A DNA stretch of 64,000 bases from Sphingomonas sp. LM7 (GCF_002002925.1 NZ_CP019511.1:1612001-1676000), one strand, 5' to 3'; numbered from the stretch's first letter, positions 1 to 8,790 are shown. Program-made: numbers and translations. Notes: a model not told the origin generated them from the letters alone.

Positions 1-12
1 GGCAGGTTGTGC

Positions 13-36
13 TTGACAAGCACGGCCCTCTAGCGG
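13..36 (+). promoter_or_regulatory. possible housekeeping promoter of the first gene
   Basis: TTGACA at 13-18 is followed, after about ten bases, by a CTAG-containing element at 29-36. This spacing resembles the short-spaced alphaproteobacterial form TTGAC-N10-14-GCTAnAwC rather than the classical 17-bp spacer. The downstream gene starts at 71. Weak support, since the downstream element matches only partly. Confidence 0.3.
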
Positions 37-70
37 GACTTCGGCGCAACTCTCGCAAAGGCCCGTTTTC

Positions 71-1222
71 ATGCCCGCACCCGCGATCCGCCCCGTCGTC
101 AACAAGGCGGACATCAACGCTTTCGTCGAACTCGCGTATCAGCTGAACGGCGACGATCCGCACTGGGTCGCGCCACTACGCAGCGAAGTGAAGGCGACGA
201 TTTCTCCCGGCAAGAACGGCTGGTTCAGCCATGCCGAGGCGCAGCTTTTCCTCGCCGAGCGCAATGGCAAGCCGGTGGGGCGGATTTCGGCACATATCGA
301 TCGCCTTGCGCTGGAAATGCCGCCCGAGCAGGGCTTCGGACCCGGCACCGGTTTCTGGGGATTGTTTGAGGCCGCAGACGAAGCGACTGCTGTCGCCCTA
401 ATCGCGCAGGCCGAGCAATGGCTGCGCAACAAAGGGATGACTCGCGCGCTCGGTCCCGTCAGCCTGTCGATCTGGGAAGAGCCCGGGCTGCTGGTGAAGG
501 GACAGGATCACGCGCCAACGGTGCTGATGGGGCATCATCCCGCGCGGTATCAGGGCTGGATCGAGGCGCTGGGCTATGCGCCCGCCAAGAAGCTGCTGAC
601 CTACGACCTCGACATAACCCAGCAATTCCCGCCGATCGTCCAGCGCATCATCGCCGCAGGCGAAAAGAATGCGCGGATCCGGGTGCGCAAGGTGGACAAG
701 TCGCGCTTCGACGAGGAAGCCGCGATCATCCTAGGCATCCTCAACGATGCATGGTCGGACAATTGGGGCTTCGTGCCGCTGACCCAGCCTGAGATCGACG
801 ACGTCGGTAAGAAGCTCAAGCCGCTGGTGTTCGAGGATCTGATCATGATCTCAGAGCTCGATGGCGAGCCGGTGGCGTTCATGATCACCCTCCCCGACTT
901 CAACGAGGCGCTCCAGCCCCTCAAGGGCAGCCTGTTCCCCTTCGGCTGGGCCAAGCTGCTGCTATGGCTGCGCAAGCCGAAGGTGCGGACGATGCGTGTG
1001 CCGCTGATGGGCGTGGTGAAACGGCTGCAGAGCTCGCGGATGGCGAGCCAGCTGGCCTTCATGATGATCGAATATATCCGCCGCGCCGCGGTCCCGATCT
1101 ATGGGGCGAGCCGCGGCGAGATCGGCTGGGTGCTCGACGACAATCAGGGGATGATCGCCATCGCCGAAACCATCGAGAGCCGCATCAACCGCGAATATGT
1201 GATCTACCAGAAAGCGCTCTGA
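71..1222 (+). CDS. GNAT-fold (acyl-CoA N-acyltransferase-like) protein, substrate unknown
   Basis: 383-residue cytosolic protein with no signal peptide or membrane segment. Near residues 58-75 it has a strand-turn-strand (LFLAERNGKPVGRIS) typical of GNAT folds, then a helix rich in Ala/Glu and the segment GPVSLSIWEEPGLLVKG. The C-terminal part holds a second acyltransferase-like half ending in GEIGWVLDDN. Its length suits the two-lobed, uncharacterised GNAT-like proteins common in sphingomonads. The ATG at 71 is preceded by AAAGGC. It stands alone, convergent with the next gene. Acyl donor and acceptor cannot be read from sequence. Confidence 0.7.
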   Translation: MPAPAIRPVVNKADINAFVELAYQLNGDDPHWVAPLRSEVKATISPGKNGWFSHAEAQLFLAERNGKPVGRISAHIDRLALEMPPEQGFGPGTGFWGLFEAADEATAVALIAQAEQWLRNKGMTRALGPVSLSIWEEPGLLVKGQDHAPTVLMGHHPARYQGWIEALGYAPAKKLLTYDLDITQQFPPIVQRIIAAGEKNARIRVRKVDKSRFDEEAAIILGILNDAWSDNWGFVPLTQPEIDDVGKKLKPLVFEDLIMISELDGEPVAFMITLPDFNEALQPLKGSLFPFGWAKLLLWLRKPKVRTMRVPLMGVVKRLQSSRMASQLAFMMIEYIRRAAVPIYGASRGEIGWVLDDNQGMIAIAETIESRINREYVIYQKAL

Positions 1223-1228
1223 GAATCA

Positions 1229-1260
1229 GGCCCGCGGCGGGAGCGCTGCCGCCGCGGGCC
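1229..1260. terminator. 12-bp GC hairpin between convergent genes
   Basis: A perfect 12-bp inverted repeat (GGCCCGCGGCGG / CCGCCGCGGGCC) with an 8-base loop lies between the stop of the first gene and the stop of the convergent small secreted gene. Neither strand has a clear T run, so it is a stable hairpin that could end transcription from both sides rather than a textbook intrinsic terminator. Confidence 0.5.
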
Positions 1261-1268
1261 CTTACTGC

Positions 1269-1541
1269 TTACTTGCGGACTTCGTTGACCGGATCGTGGC
1301 CGGTGCGCGCGATCCATTCGGCGCGGGTGCGGCAGATCTTCTGGCGGCGATGGCTACCGGTGGGCGTCTCGACGACGCAGTAGCGCTCGGACTTCTCGAC
1401 CTTGGCTGGTGCGGCCGAGCCGGCGCCGGTGGTCGGATCCGCGGCATAAGCCGGTGCGGTGGCGCCCGCGACGAGAACGGCTGCAGCGATCATGGCGGCG
1501 GCAACGCTGGAGACGCGGCCGGTGGTGCGATTGAAAGTCAT
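1269..1541 (-). CDS. small secreted protein with one cysteine pair
   Basis: 90 residues. The N-terminus has a basic start and a hydrophobic core (residues 11-27) ending in an AYAA-type signal peptidase site near residue 34. The mature part is short and polar and carries two cysteines in YCVVETPTGSHRRQKIC, then TRAEWIARTGHDP. That arrangement (Cys, TGSR/H, K-x-C, TRAEW, G-x-DP) recurs in small periplasmic proteins of sphingomonads, and the two cysteines probably form a disulfide. Function unknown. It is the only gene of its transcription unit. Confidence 0.7.
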   Translation of the reverse strand: MTFNRTTGRVSSVAAAMIAAAVLVAGATAPAYAADPTTGAGSAAPAKVEKSERYCVVETPTGSHRRQKICRTRAEWIARTGHDPVNEVRK

Positions 1542-1796
1542 TTCCCTCTACTCCTTGTACTTGTGGACACCAGGCGCTCCCTCGTTCCGCCTGCCTCCCA
1601 AGCATTGCACCCACCGTGCCAAAATGAACTATCGTGCAGTCTCAAACACTTGGCATTGTGACACTCACAAGTCACCGCCATAACACGGCAATACACGCCA
1701 AGAATTGGCGTCCTGCCCCAAACGGTGTTCGGAAAGGGACAGTGGCGACTGTCCGGAAGCGGTCAGAGCCGAATTCGGCGTCCGGCCCCGCGCAGC

Positions 1797-2567
1797 TCAG
1801 CGCAGCGTTACCCAGGTCGGAGCATGATCGCTGGCGCGCTCGCGGCCGCGATAGTCCTTGTCGACGCCGGCACCAGCCAGCCGATCGGCTGCCTGCGGGC
1901 TCAGCAACAGGTGATCGATGCGGAAACCCGCGTCGCGCTGCCACGCGCCGGCCTGATAGTCCCAGAAGGTCCAGATTCCGCCGGCGGGGAAGCGCGTGCG
2001 CAGCGCATCGGTCCAGCCCTGGGCGAGCAAGCTGCGATAGCGTGCACGCGATTCGGGCTGCATCAGCGCGTCGCTCGCCATCGCGCGTACCGAGAACGTA
2101 TCGTCGTCATTGGGGATGACGTTATAGTCGCCCGCCAGCACTACCGGCCGCTCCTCGGCAAGCAACGCCCGCGCACGGTCAGCCAACCGGTCCATCCATT
2201 TGAGCTTGTAGTCGAACTTGGGACCGGGCTGCGGGTTGCCGTTGGGCAGATAGATGGAGGCGACCACCAGATCGCCGATCTCGACTTCGATATAGCGGCT
2301 ATGCGCATCTTCGGGATCGCCCGCGAGGCCGCGCTGGCGCTCGATCGGCTGGGCATCGCGCGCCAGCACGGCGACGCCGTTGAAGCCCTTCTGCCCATGC
2401 CACACCGCGCCATAGCCCGCGGCCTCGAAGTCCTTGACCGGCAGTGTCTCGTCAGCGCCCTTGAGCTCCTGAAGACACACCACGTCGGGCCTCTGCTCGT
2501 CCAGATATTCGAGCAGGCGCTCCATGCGCGCCTTGATCCCGTTGACGTTGTAGCTGACGATTTTCAA
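1797..2567 (-). CDS. xthA: exodeoxyribonuclease III
   Basis: 256 residues, the usual length for ExoIII/XthA, an AP endonuclease and 3'-5' exonuclease in base excision repair. Catalytic signatures are visible: YNVNGI (5-10), LQELKG with the metal-binding Glu34, GDYNVIP with Asp147 and Asn149, and SDHAP near the C-terminus (Asp247/His248). The only start matching the family N-terminus is TTG at 2567, five bases after the erpA stop, so it is probably translated from the erpA message. No strong Shine-Dalgarno sequence is seen, which fits coupling to erpA. Confidence 0.93.
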   Translation of the reverse strand: MKIVSYNVNGIKARMERLLEYLDEQRPDVVCLQELKGADETLPVKDFEAAGYGAVWHGQKGFNGVAVLARDAQPIERQRGLAGDPEDAHSRYIEVEIGDLVVASIYLPNGNPQPGPKFDYKLKWMDRLADRARALLAEERPVVLAGDYNVIPNDDDTFSVRAMASDALMQPESRARYRSLLAQGWTDALRTRFPAGGIWTFWDYQAGAWQRDAGFRIDHLLLSPQAADRLAGAGVDKDYRGRERASDHAPTWVTLR

Positions 2568-2572
2568 AGCAG

Positions 2573-2914
2573 TCAGACCGAAAAGCTGGTGCCGCAGCCG
2601 CAGCCCGACGCCGCGTTGGGATTGGTCACCGCGAAATGCGCGCCGCCGAGATTGTCGACGAAATCAACCTGCGCACCGCGGACGAGATCGAGACTGATCG
2701 AATCGACCACCAGCAGGACGCCGTCGGTCTCGGCGACAAGGTCGTCCTGCTCGGGCGCCTCGGCCATGCCGAACTTGTATTGGAAGCCCGAACAACCCCC
2801 ACCCTCGACCGAAAGCCGCAGGATCGCCGGCTTGGACTGTTTCGCGGCAATCGCAGCGACGCGCGCCGCAGCGGCGGGCGTGAGTGCGATGTCAGGCTGG
2901 GTAATGGTTGCCAT
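2573..2914 (-). CDS. erpA: A-type iron-sulfur carrier / insertion protein
   Basis: 113 residues, full length for the ErpA/IscA/HesB family. The three cluster-binding cysteines are present: Cys41 in GGGCSGFQY, and Cys105 and Cys107 in SGCGCGTS near the C-terminus. The protein delivers Fe-S clusters to client enzymes. The ATG at 2914 starts the family-conserved N-terminus. The same frame stays open upstream as far as 3208, but that part reads into the remains of a ParE toxin gene and is not part of ErpA. xthA follows after five bases. Confidence 0.92.
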   Translation of the reverse strand: MATITQPDIALTPAAAARVAAIAAKQSKPAILRLSVEGGGCSGFQYKFGMAEAPEQDDLVAETDGVLLVVDSISLDLVRGAQVDFVDNLGGAHFAVTNPNAASGCGCGTSFSV

Positions 2915-2963
2915 GTGGCCGAGATAGGGCGCAGCGCGACGAAGGGCAATGCAAGCGCGGGAT

Positions 2964-3193
2964 TCAGGAATATTGCTGGCGGGCGTGGAGAACGGATAGA
3001 AACTCGATCGTGTCCCCGACGCTGTAGCGATGTGACCGGGCCGATATATATGAGGGTGCGCAGGCAGTTGCGACGCGATATGTGCAATCGCAGCAGACAG
3101 AGGCCCTGCCGGTGCGGGACTTCGCCGAGCGATATAATGCGTGATGGCGGAAAGCTGGGCGCGCGCCTCAGGACGCCAGCGTATCGGAGGCAT
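2964..3193 (-). pseudogene. ParE/RelE-type toxin gene with internal deletion and frameshift
   Basis: From the ATG at 3193 the frame reads as a ParE-like toxin: RWRPEARAQLSAITHYIARRS, then HPHIYRPGH. After that Gly-His the family core (GTRE...PNY...VY) is missing. The C-terminal family segment, DTIEFLSVLHARQQYS followed by a stop at 2964, continues in a different frame. I infer a deletion of roughly 50 bases that changed frame, so ribosomes in the first frame would run on into erpA. The ATG lies inside the last codons of the antitoxin gene (26-nt overlap), as in intact modules. The toxin should be inactive. Confidence 0.75.
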
Positions 3194-3359
3194 TGCGATA
3201 GCTATCAATGATAGCGCGCATCTCGCGCATCACCTCATCATGGGTAATTGACGGCTCGCTAGAGTTCATCGCCTTCTTAACCTTGGCGCGGAACCAGGCG
3301 TCATACGCGTCGGCCTCCGGTCGTGACGAATTCCGACGCGATGGGGAAAGCTTGGCCAT
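3168..3359 (-). CDS. antitoxin of a type II ParE-linked pair, N-terminus altered
   Basis: 63 residues with the pattern of short ParE-partner antitoxins: MAKLSP, ADAYDAWFRAKV, PSITHDEVMREMRAIIDS. The toxin remnant begins inside its 3' end. Residues 7-13 read SRRNSSR. In the neighbouring frame the same bases read IASEFVT, which matches the family pattern SPI-x-SEF-x-T. I infer a one-base loss followed by a one-base gain that restored the frame. The helical middle and C-terminus look intact. DNA binding or toxin binding cannot be judged from sequence. Confidence 0.65.
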   Translation of the reverse strand: MAKLSPSRRNSSRPEADAYDAWFRAKVKKAMNSSEPSITHDEVMREMRAIIDSYRNASDTLAS

Positions 3360-3390
3360 GGCAGCAGGATATACCTGTCGGCTCTCGCAG

Positions 3391-3449
3391 AAAAGAGGCG
3401 TGAGGGTGGGGGCCGCCTCACGGACGGCCCCTCTCCTCTCCTGCCTCTT
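3391..3449 (-). terminator. terminator of the M23 peptidase gene
   Basis: On the minus strand the M23 stop codon is followed by a nested hairpin. The outer arms are AAGAGGC/GCCTCTT, and an inner GGGGCCG/CGGCCCC stem lies between them. Four T residues follow the outer arm. This fits an intrinsic terminator placed before the antitoxin gene. Confidence 0.5.
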
Positions 3450-4638
3450 ACTTGGCGGGGCCGCCTACGCCGCCCGCCGCGCGATCCTGGGCAGAGGCGA
3501 GATACTCGCCGCTCTGCAGGAACGGGATCGGATTGACTGCCTTCCCGTCGACGCGAACTTCATAATGGAGATGGCTGCCGGTCGAGCGGCCGGTCGAGCC
3601 CATCAGGCCGATCATCTGGCCGCGGCGAACGCGGGTGTTGTCGGCCACCAGGATCTTGGAGAGATGGCCGTAGCGCGTCTCGATGCCGCGGCCATGGTTG
3701 ATCTGGACGAGATTGCCGTAGCCGCCCTGGCGGCCGGCATGGCTGATCACGCCATCGGCAGTGGCATAGATCGGCGTGCCGATCGCACCGGGGATATCGA
3801 CGCCAGCGTGCATCGCCGCGGTGCCGCGGAACGGATCCGAGCGGACGCCGAAGCTGGAGGTGAAGAGCAGCTTGTCGACCGGCTGCATCGACGGGATCGA
3901 AATCACCGTCTGCTCGAGCGCGTCGAGCTTCTTCCAGGTCAAGAACAGCGCGCGGAACTGGGCGTCGGCGCTCTCGGCCGAATCCGAACCAGCGGCAGTG
4001 TCGTTGGCGTCAAGCGGCTCGAACGGGCCGCCCATCGCGCCGCTGACGATGCGGACATAGCGCTCGGGCGCGAGGCCGAGGCGGCGGAACTGTACGGCAG
4101 TCTGCTGGTAGCGGGCCTCACCGGCAGCGCGGGCCTTGCCGGCCAGCGCGACCTGGCGCTGCTCGACTTCGCGCAAGGGAGCGAGCATCTCGGCAGCAAC
4201 GCCGCTCGTCTTGCCGGCGACAGCGGGAAGCGCGTGATCGAGCGCACCAGGATCGGTCTTGCCCGAGAGCACCGCGGAGATCAGCGCCTGGCGCTGCTCG
4301 ACCCGGGCGGCATGGAGCTTGGCGGCTTCCTTGGCGGCAGCGACTTCGGCCTGCATGCGGTTCACCTGCGCGCGCATCTGAGCGACCTGCGCCTCGGGCG
4401 AGCCGGGCACTGCGGTGACCCCACTGACGGCGATCGCGCCGGCCATCGCCTGCGACACGCCATAGCCGGAGAACAGCACGGTGATCGCGGCAGCGCCGGC
4501 GAACAGCGCCTGGGTGCGGCCGGCGACGCTGAAGCGGCGCAGATCGCGACCGTCATGGAAAATAAAATCGCGGGTGGTGAAAAACTTGCGGAACCGTTGG
4601 CTCAGGTTCGCATTATTCTTGTTCGAAGCGTCAGCCAT
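3448..4638 (-). CDS. membrane-anchored M23 (LytM-type) metallopeptidase
   Basis: 396 residues. A cytoplasmic N-terminus of about 40 residues is followed by one membrane segment (about 43-66), an Ala/Gln-rich coiled coil (about 83-185), and a C-terminal LytM domain (about 255-375). Zinc ligands are visible as His277 and Asp281 in HAGVD and His356/His358 in HLHYE, so the enzyme should be active. Such proteins cut peptidoglycan cross-links in the periplasm or activate amidases. The ATG at 4638 was chosen because the upstream extension to 4791 has no family character. Confidence 0.88.
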   Translation of the reverse strand: MADASNKNNANLSQRFRKFFTTRDFIFHDGRDLRRFSVAGRTQALFAGAAAITVLFSGYGVSQAMAGAIAVSGVTAVPGSPEAQVAQMRAQVNRMQAEVAAAKEAAKLHAARVEQRQALISAVLSGKTDPGALDHALPAVAGKTSGVAAEMLAPLREVEQRQVALAGKARAAGEARYQQTAVQFRRLGLAPERYVRIVSGAMGGPFEPLDANDTAAGSDSAESADAQFRALFLTWKKLDALEQTVISIPSMQPVDKLLFTSSFGVRSDPFRGTAAMHAGVDIPGAIGTPIYATADGVISHAGRQGGYGNLVQINHGRGIETRYGHLSKILVADNTRVRRGQMIGLMGSTGRSTGSHLHYEVRVDGKAVNPIPFLQSGEYLASAQDRAAGGVGGPAK

Positions 4639-4759
4639 GAGTCCCCGGCAAGTCAGGCAAGCACGCACCGATGCGACCCGGTGATCGGCTTCCAAAAATA
4701 ACGATGTCCAAGCAGCAGCCCCTCCGCATTTTGGACGTTGTGGGGTTTGGCCTGAGAAA

Positions 4760-5557
4760 TCAGGGCACTGCAATAGGCGCGTAGTAACCACGCGTCAGAC
4801 CGGCTGAGTCGCGCGCCGAGTCGTTGAATGGAGGTTTAATCAGACCCCGATAATGGGTGCGGACGAGGTCGTGCCACGTCGTTTCGGGGTTAAAACCTTG
4901 TTCATCACACCGCGATTCGAACCAGCGCGTGCCGGCTCCGACATGGCGGATTTCGTCGTTGAAAATGCGTGTTAAAATGCGCGCGGTAGCGGTATCACCG
5001 ACGGCTTCGAACCGCCCGATCGCGGCCGGCGTGACGTCTAGGCCGCGCGCCTCCAACACCATCGGAACCACTGCCAGCCGCGCCAGCGCATCGTGCGCGG
5101 TTGCAGCCGCGGCGTCCCACAATCCGTCATGCGCCGGCAGCGCGCCATAATGGCTGCCGAGCTGCTTGAGCCGCCGGTCGAGCAGCGCGAAATGCATCGC
5201 CTCGTCGGCACCGACCTGCATCCAGTCATCGGTGAAGCCGCGCGGAAACTGACCGCCGAACCGCCCGACGGCGTCGAATGCCAGATCGATCGCGGCGAAT
5301 TCGATATGCGCCAGCGCATGGATCATCGCGATCCGGCCACGCTCGGAGCCGCCCTTGCGGCGCTTTGGCATGCGGTTCGGCGGCAGCAGCTCGGGATGTT
5401 CCGGCCGCGCCGGTCGATCAGGCATCGCCACATCGAAGCGATGGTCGAGCCGGCCCAGCCGCCAATCCCGCGCCGCCGCCCGCGCCGCCTTGATCTTCGC
5501 CAGCGGCGCGCGCGCATCCGATACGGCGCGCACTGCTTCGGCGACGCTGCGGGTCAC
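4760..5557 (-). CDS. DUF455 ferritin-like protein
   Basis: 265 residues from a GTG start that overlaps the bcp stop (GTGA). The helical core carries the metal-ligand pattern of diiron ferritin-like proteins: AHIEF (about 83-87), ADEAMHF (117-123) and DEIRH (201-205). Cytosolic, with no signal peptide. The family has no settled function; some relatives resemble the tRNA hydroxylase MiaE fold. It is the third gene of the coupled chain glnE-bcp-DUF455, so it should be made together with the peroxiredoxin. Confidence 0.82.
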   Translation of the reverse strand: MTRSVAEAVRAVSDARAPLAKIKAARAAARDWRLGRLDHRFDVAMPDRPARPEHPELLPPNRMPKRRKGGSERGRIAMIHALAHIEFAAIDLAFDAVGRFGGQFPRGFTDDWMQVGADEAMHFALLDRRLKQLGSHYGALPAHDGLWDAAAATAHDALARLAVVPMVLEARGLDVTPAAIGRFEAVGDTATARILTRIFNDEIRHVGAGTRWFESRCDEQGFNPETTWHDLVRTHYRGLIKPPFNDSARDSAGLTRGYYAPIAVP

Positions 5558-6018
5558 GCGGCGAGCATCGCTTTCGCCGCCGCGAGCACTGCCTCGGCAT
5601 GGCCGGGAACGCGCACCTTGCGCCATGCGCGGAACAGCGTGCCGTCGGCCGCAAACAGGAAGGTCGAACGATCGACGCCCATATAGCGGCGGCCGTAGAG
5701 CTGCTTCTCCACCCACACGCCGAACGCCTCCATGGCCACGCCCTCGGCATCGGTGGCGAGCGGCACGGTCAGGTCGTATTTGACCGCGAATTTCCCGTGT
5801 TTGGCAGCACTGTCCTTCGACACCCCGAGCAGTTCGACGCCGAGCGCGGCGAATTCGGGCAGCAGCGCCGAGAAGTCCTGCGCCTCGCGAGTGCAGCCGG
5901 CCGTGTCGTCCTTGGGATAGAAATAGAGGACCAACGGGCCCTGATGGTCTGCGAGCCGGAACGGCCCGTCGGCCCCTTCCAGCTCGACTGCGGGAAGTCT
6001 GTCGCCCTGATTGATCAT
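5554..6018 (-). CDS. bcp: thioredoxin-dependent peroxiredoxin, Bcp/PrxQ type
   Basis: 154 residues, normal for PrxQ. It reduces hydrogen peroxide and organic peroxides in the cytosol. The peroxidatic cysteine is Cys42 in DDTAGCTREAQDF. The position five residues on, where E. coli Bcp has its resolving cysteine, is Gln here, so this is a single-cysteine variant that must be recycled by an external thiol. The ATG at 6018 overlaps the glnE stop as ATGA, and the gene ends in a GTGA overlap with the DUF455 gene. Confidence 0.9.
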   Translation of the reverse strand: MINQGDRLPAVELEGADGPFRLADHQGPLVLYFYPKDDTAGCTREAQDFSALLPEFAALGVELLGVSKDSAAKHGKFAVKYDLTVPLATDAEGVAMEAFGVWVEKQLYGRRYMGVDRSTFLFAADGTLFRAWRKVRVPGHAEAVLAAAKAMLAA

Positions 6019-8705
6019 CCTGGTCTCCGTCCGTCGCCGGCGCGGATCGCCGCCCAGCACGCGCCTACCTCCTGACGGGTCGCTTCGAGCGAGGCAACCA
6101 CGCCGCCCCAGGATTCGAGCCCCACGGCGCGAGCGATCAGCGCCTGGCTCGCCTCGCCGGGCGGTTGCGCATCGGGCGCGACCAGCCGCAACGTCACCAG
6201 CAAGCGCGAGAGCAAGCCATAGGCGCTAGGCATCGCCGGCGAGAGCAGCCCCTGCGCCACCAGCATGTCGATCGCCTTGCCAAGCCGCGGATCGAACGCA
6301 GTGCGGTGCTGGAGCTGGAGGACATGGACCGCGAATTCGAGATCGACGAGCCCACCGGGCAGCAGCTTGGCGTCGAGCGGCCCCGCAGGCGGTTTGTGCG
6401 ACGCCATCTCCTCACGCATCTTGGTCGCGTCGGCGAGGATGTCGCGCTCCGGCCGCGCGCCTTGCAGCACATCATCGACGATAGCCTGCACTGCCGCCCG
6501 CGCCGCGATCGAGCCGAATACCGGCCGCGCGCGGGTGAGCGCCATATGCTCCCAGGTCCAGGCGTCCTCGTGCTGGTAGCGCGCGAACGCATCGAGCGAG
6601 ACCGAGAGCGGCCCCTGCGCGCCCGAGGGCCGCAGCCGGGTATCGACGTCGTAGAGGGGGCCCGCGGCGGTGGCGACCGACAGCGCGGCGGTCACCCGCT
6701 GCGCGAGGCGGTTATAATAGATCACCGCGCCCAGCGGCTTGGGGCCGTCGGACTCCGCCGCATAGTCGCCGGTGAACAGATAGACGAGGTCGAGATCGGA
6801 GGCATGGGTGAGCGCCTGCCCGCCCATCCGCCCGAGCGCGAGGATGACGAGCTCGCTGTCCTGCACCCGGCCATGCGCGCGCTCGAACTCCGCCACAGTC
6901 GCGGCGGCGAGGACCTCGATCGCGGCTTCGGCGATCCGCGCATAGCCGTGCGACACGTCGAGCGGATCGCTGGCCCCGGCGATAATCTGCGCGCCGAGCG
7001 CAAAACGCTTCTCGCCCACCAGCCGCCGGACATGCTCGAGCTGCCATTGATAGTCGGCGCCGCGCTCGCATGCGGCCATCTCGGCGATCAGCGCCGGAAT
7101 CTCGGCAACGGGATCGAGCGCGCTGGCGTCGATCAGGCCGTCGAGCAGCTCGGCGCGGCGGCCCAATTGCTCGGCCAGCGTCGGCGCGTGGCACAGGATC
7201 GTGCTCATCAACTGGCGCAGCCCAGGCTGCGCTTCGAGCAGGCGGAAGAAGTTGATCGCGCTCGGCAGGCGCGACAGCATCGCATCGAAACGAGTGATCG
7301 CATGCGTGCTGTCGGGCGCCTGGGCGAAGGCATCGACCAGCCCGGGCAGTAGCGCCTCCAGCGCCTCGCGCGCTTGGGGGCTGCGCAACGCCGGATAGCC
7401 GCCGCCGCGCCAGCCCTCGACAATGCGCAGCGCGCCGGCGGCATTCGCGAACCCCGCCGCCGCCAGCCGCGCCTCCAGCGTTTCGGAATCGGAAGGCAGC
7501 CGCGGCTCTTCGTCGCCGGCGAGCGAGTCATAGCGCGTGCCGACGCGCTCGACATGCGGGCGCAGTTGCTCGATCAACGCGGCGCCGTTCGCCAGTCCGT
7601 GCAGCGCCGCGACATTGTCGAGTGCTTGCGGGTTCGACGGCAGCGTGTGGGTCTGTAGGTCATCGACCATCTGCAGCCGGTGCTCGATGGTGCGGAACTC
7701 GACATAGGCGGCGGTCAGCGCCGCGGCATCCCCAGCATCGATCCGCCCGTCGGCGGCGAGCGCTGCCAGCGCGTCGCGCGTCGCCGGCACGCGCAGTGCA
7801 GGATCGCGCCCGCCATGGATCAGCTGGTGTATCTGCGCGAAGAACTCGATCTCGCGGATGCCGCCGCGGCCGCGCTTGAGATCATAGCCGGGGCCGAACG
7901 CCTGGGCCTGGGCGTAATGATCGCGGATCCGGCGCGAAATGTCGCGGATCTCGCGGATCGTGCCGTAATCGACGGCGCGACGCCACACGAACGGCCGGAT
8001 CGCCGAGAGGAAATATTCGCCCAGCCCGGCATCGCCGGCGCAGGCCCGTGCGCGGATGAATGCCGCGCGCTCCCAGGGCAGCGCCTGCGATTCATAGTAT
8101 GAGATCGCCGCCTCTACCGGCAACGCAATCGGCGTGACTTCGGGCGAGGGCCGCAGCCGCAAGTCGACGCGCATGACATAGCCGTCAGCATCGCGCGACT
8201 GGAGCAATTCGATCACCCGCCGGCCGATCCGCACCGCCGCATCCTCGGGCGCTTCGCGTGGTCGGCAGGGCAGCGTCGCCGGATCGAAGATCAGGATCGG
8301 ATCTATATCCGACGAGTAATTGAGCTCGCGGCTGCCCTGCTTGCCCAGCGCGATCGCTGCGAACCCGACCGGCTCGGCATCGGGCGTCCGCTCGCCGATC
8401 GCCGCGCGAATCGCCCGGTCCAGCGCATCGTCGGCAAAGTCGCTCAACAGGCCGGTGACCTTGGTCAGATCGAACCGGCCCGCGAGATCGCCCAGCGCGA
8501 CGAGTAGCGCCAGCCGCCGCCGAGACAGCCGCAGCTTGCGCGATTCAGCGGTTTCGGCATCGAAACTACGCGCAGCCGCCAGCGGATCGTCTAGTGCCTG
8601 CTCCAGGTCGCCGAGCAGATGCGACTCGCGTTCCAGCAACATTGCGAGGAATGTAGAATGCCCGCGTGCGCGATCGACCGCATCCTGCAAGTCTCGGGAA
8701 ATCAC
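6015..8705 (-). CDS. glnE: bifunctional glutamine synthetase adenylyltransferase/deadenylase
   Basis: About 896 residues. Two nucleotidyltransferase halves are visible. The N-terminal deadenylase has GSRELNYSSDID (about residues 120-140), and the C-terminal adenylyltransferase has GGQALTHASDLDLVYLF (about 620-640). It modifies and unmodifies GlnA in response to PII, so it belongs to nitrogen control. I prefer the GTG at 8705, which has AAGGGG seven bases upstream, over the ATG at 8744: the longer N-terminus looks unlike the family and would lie just downstream of a TTGACA element (8752-8757 on the minus strand). The stop overlaps bcp by four bases. Confidence 0.93.
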   Translation of the reverse strand: MISRDLQDAVDRARGHSTFLAMLLERESHLLGDLEQALDDPLAAARSFDAETAESRKLRLSRRRLALLVALGDLAGRFDLTKVTGLLSDFADDALDRAIRAAIGERTPDAEPVGFAAIALGKQGSRELNYSSDIDPILIFDPATLPCRPREAPEDAAVRIGRRVIELLQSRDADGYVMRVDLRLRPSPEVTPIALPVEAAISYYESQALPWERAAFIRARACAGDAGLGEYFLSAIRPFVWRRAVDYGTIREIRDISRRIRDHYAQAQAFGPGYDLKRGRGGIREIEFFAQIHQLIHGGRDPALRVPATRDALAALAADGRIDAGDAAALTAAYVEFRTIEHRLQMVDDLQTHTLPSNPQALDNVAALHGLANGAALIEQLRPHVERVGTRYDSLAGDEEPRLPSDSETLEARLAAAGFANAAGALRIVEGWRGGGYPALRSPQAREALEALLPGLVDAFAQAPDSTHAITRFDAMLSRLPSAINFFRLLEAQPGLRQLMSTILCHAPTLAEQLGRRAELLDGLIDASALDPVAEIPALIAEMAACERGADYQWQLEHVRRLVGEKRFALGAQIIAGASDPLDVSHGYARIAEAAIEVLAAATVAEFERAHGRVQDSELVILALGRMGGQALTHASDLDLVYLFTGDYAAESDGPKPLGAVIYYNRLAQRVTAALSVATAAGPLYDVDTRLRPSGAQGPLSVSLDAFARYQHEDAWTWEHMALTRARPVFGSIAARAAVQAIVDDVLQGARPERDILADATKMREEMASHKPPAGPLDAKLLPGGLVDLEFAVHVLQLQHRTAFDPRLGKAIDMLVAQGLLSPAMPSAYGLLSRLLVTLRLVAPDAQPPGEASQALIARAVGLESWGGVVASLEATRQEVGACWAAIRAGDGRRPG

Positions 8706-8790
8706 AGCGAAACCCCTTGTCGATACGCATCGCGAACAACACATTCAGCAATGTCAAGCAACAAATGTGTTTCTGAGGCGTTTTTGTATC

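Noticed and set aside
2573..3208. One 211-codon gene covering erpA and upstream sequence
   Set aside because: The first part is a ParE toxin reading frame that runs on only because of a deletion; ErpA proper begins at 2914.
4639..4791. N-terminal extension of the M23 peptidase
   Set aside because: The extra 51 residues contain scattered cysteines and no family pattern; ATG 4638 gives a normal N-terminus.
8706..8744. ATG start of glnE at 8744
   Set aside because: It would lie almost on a TTGACA element and adds an odd Cys-rich N-terminus; GTG 8705 has a good ribosome binding site.
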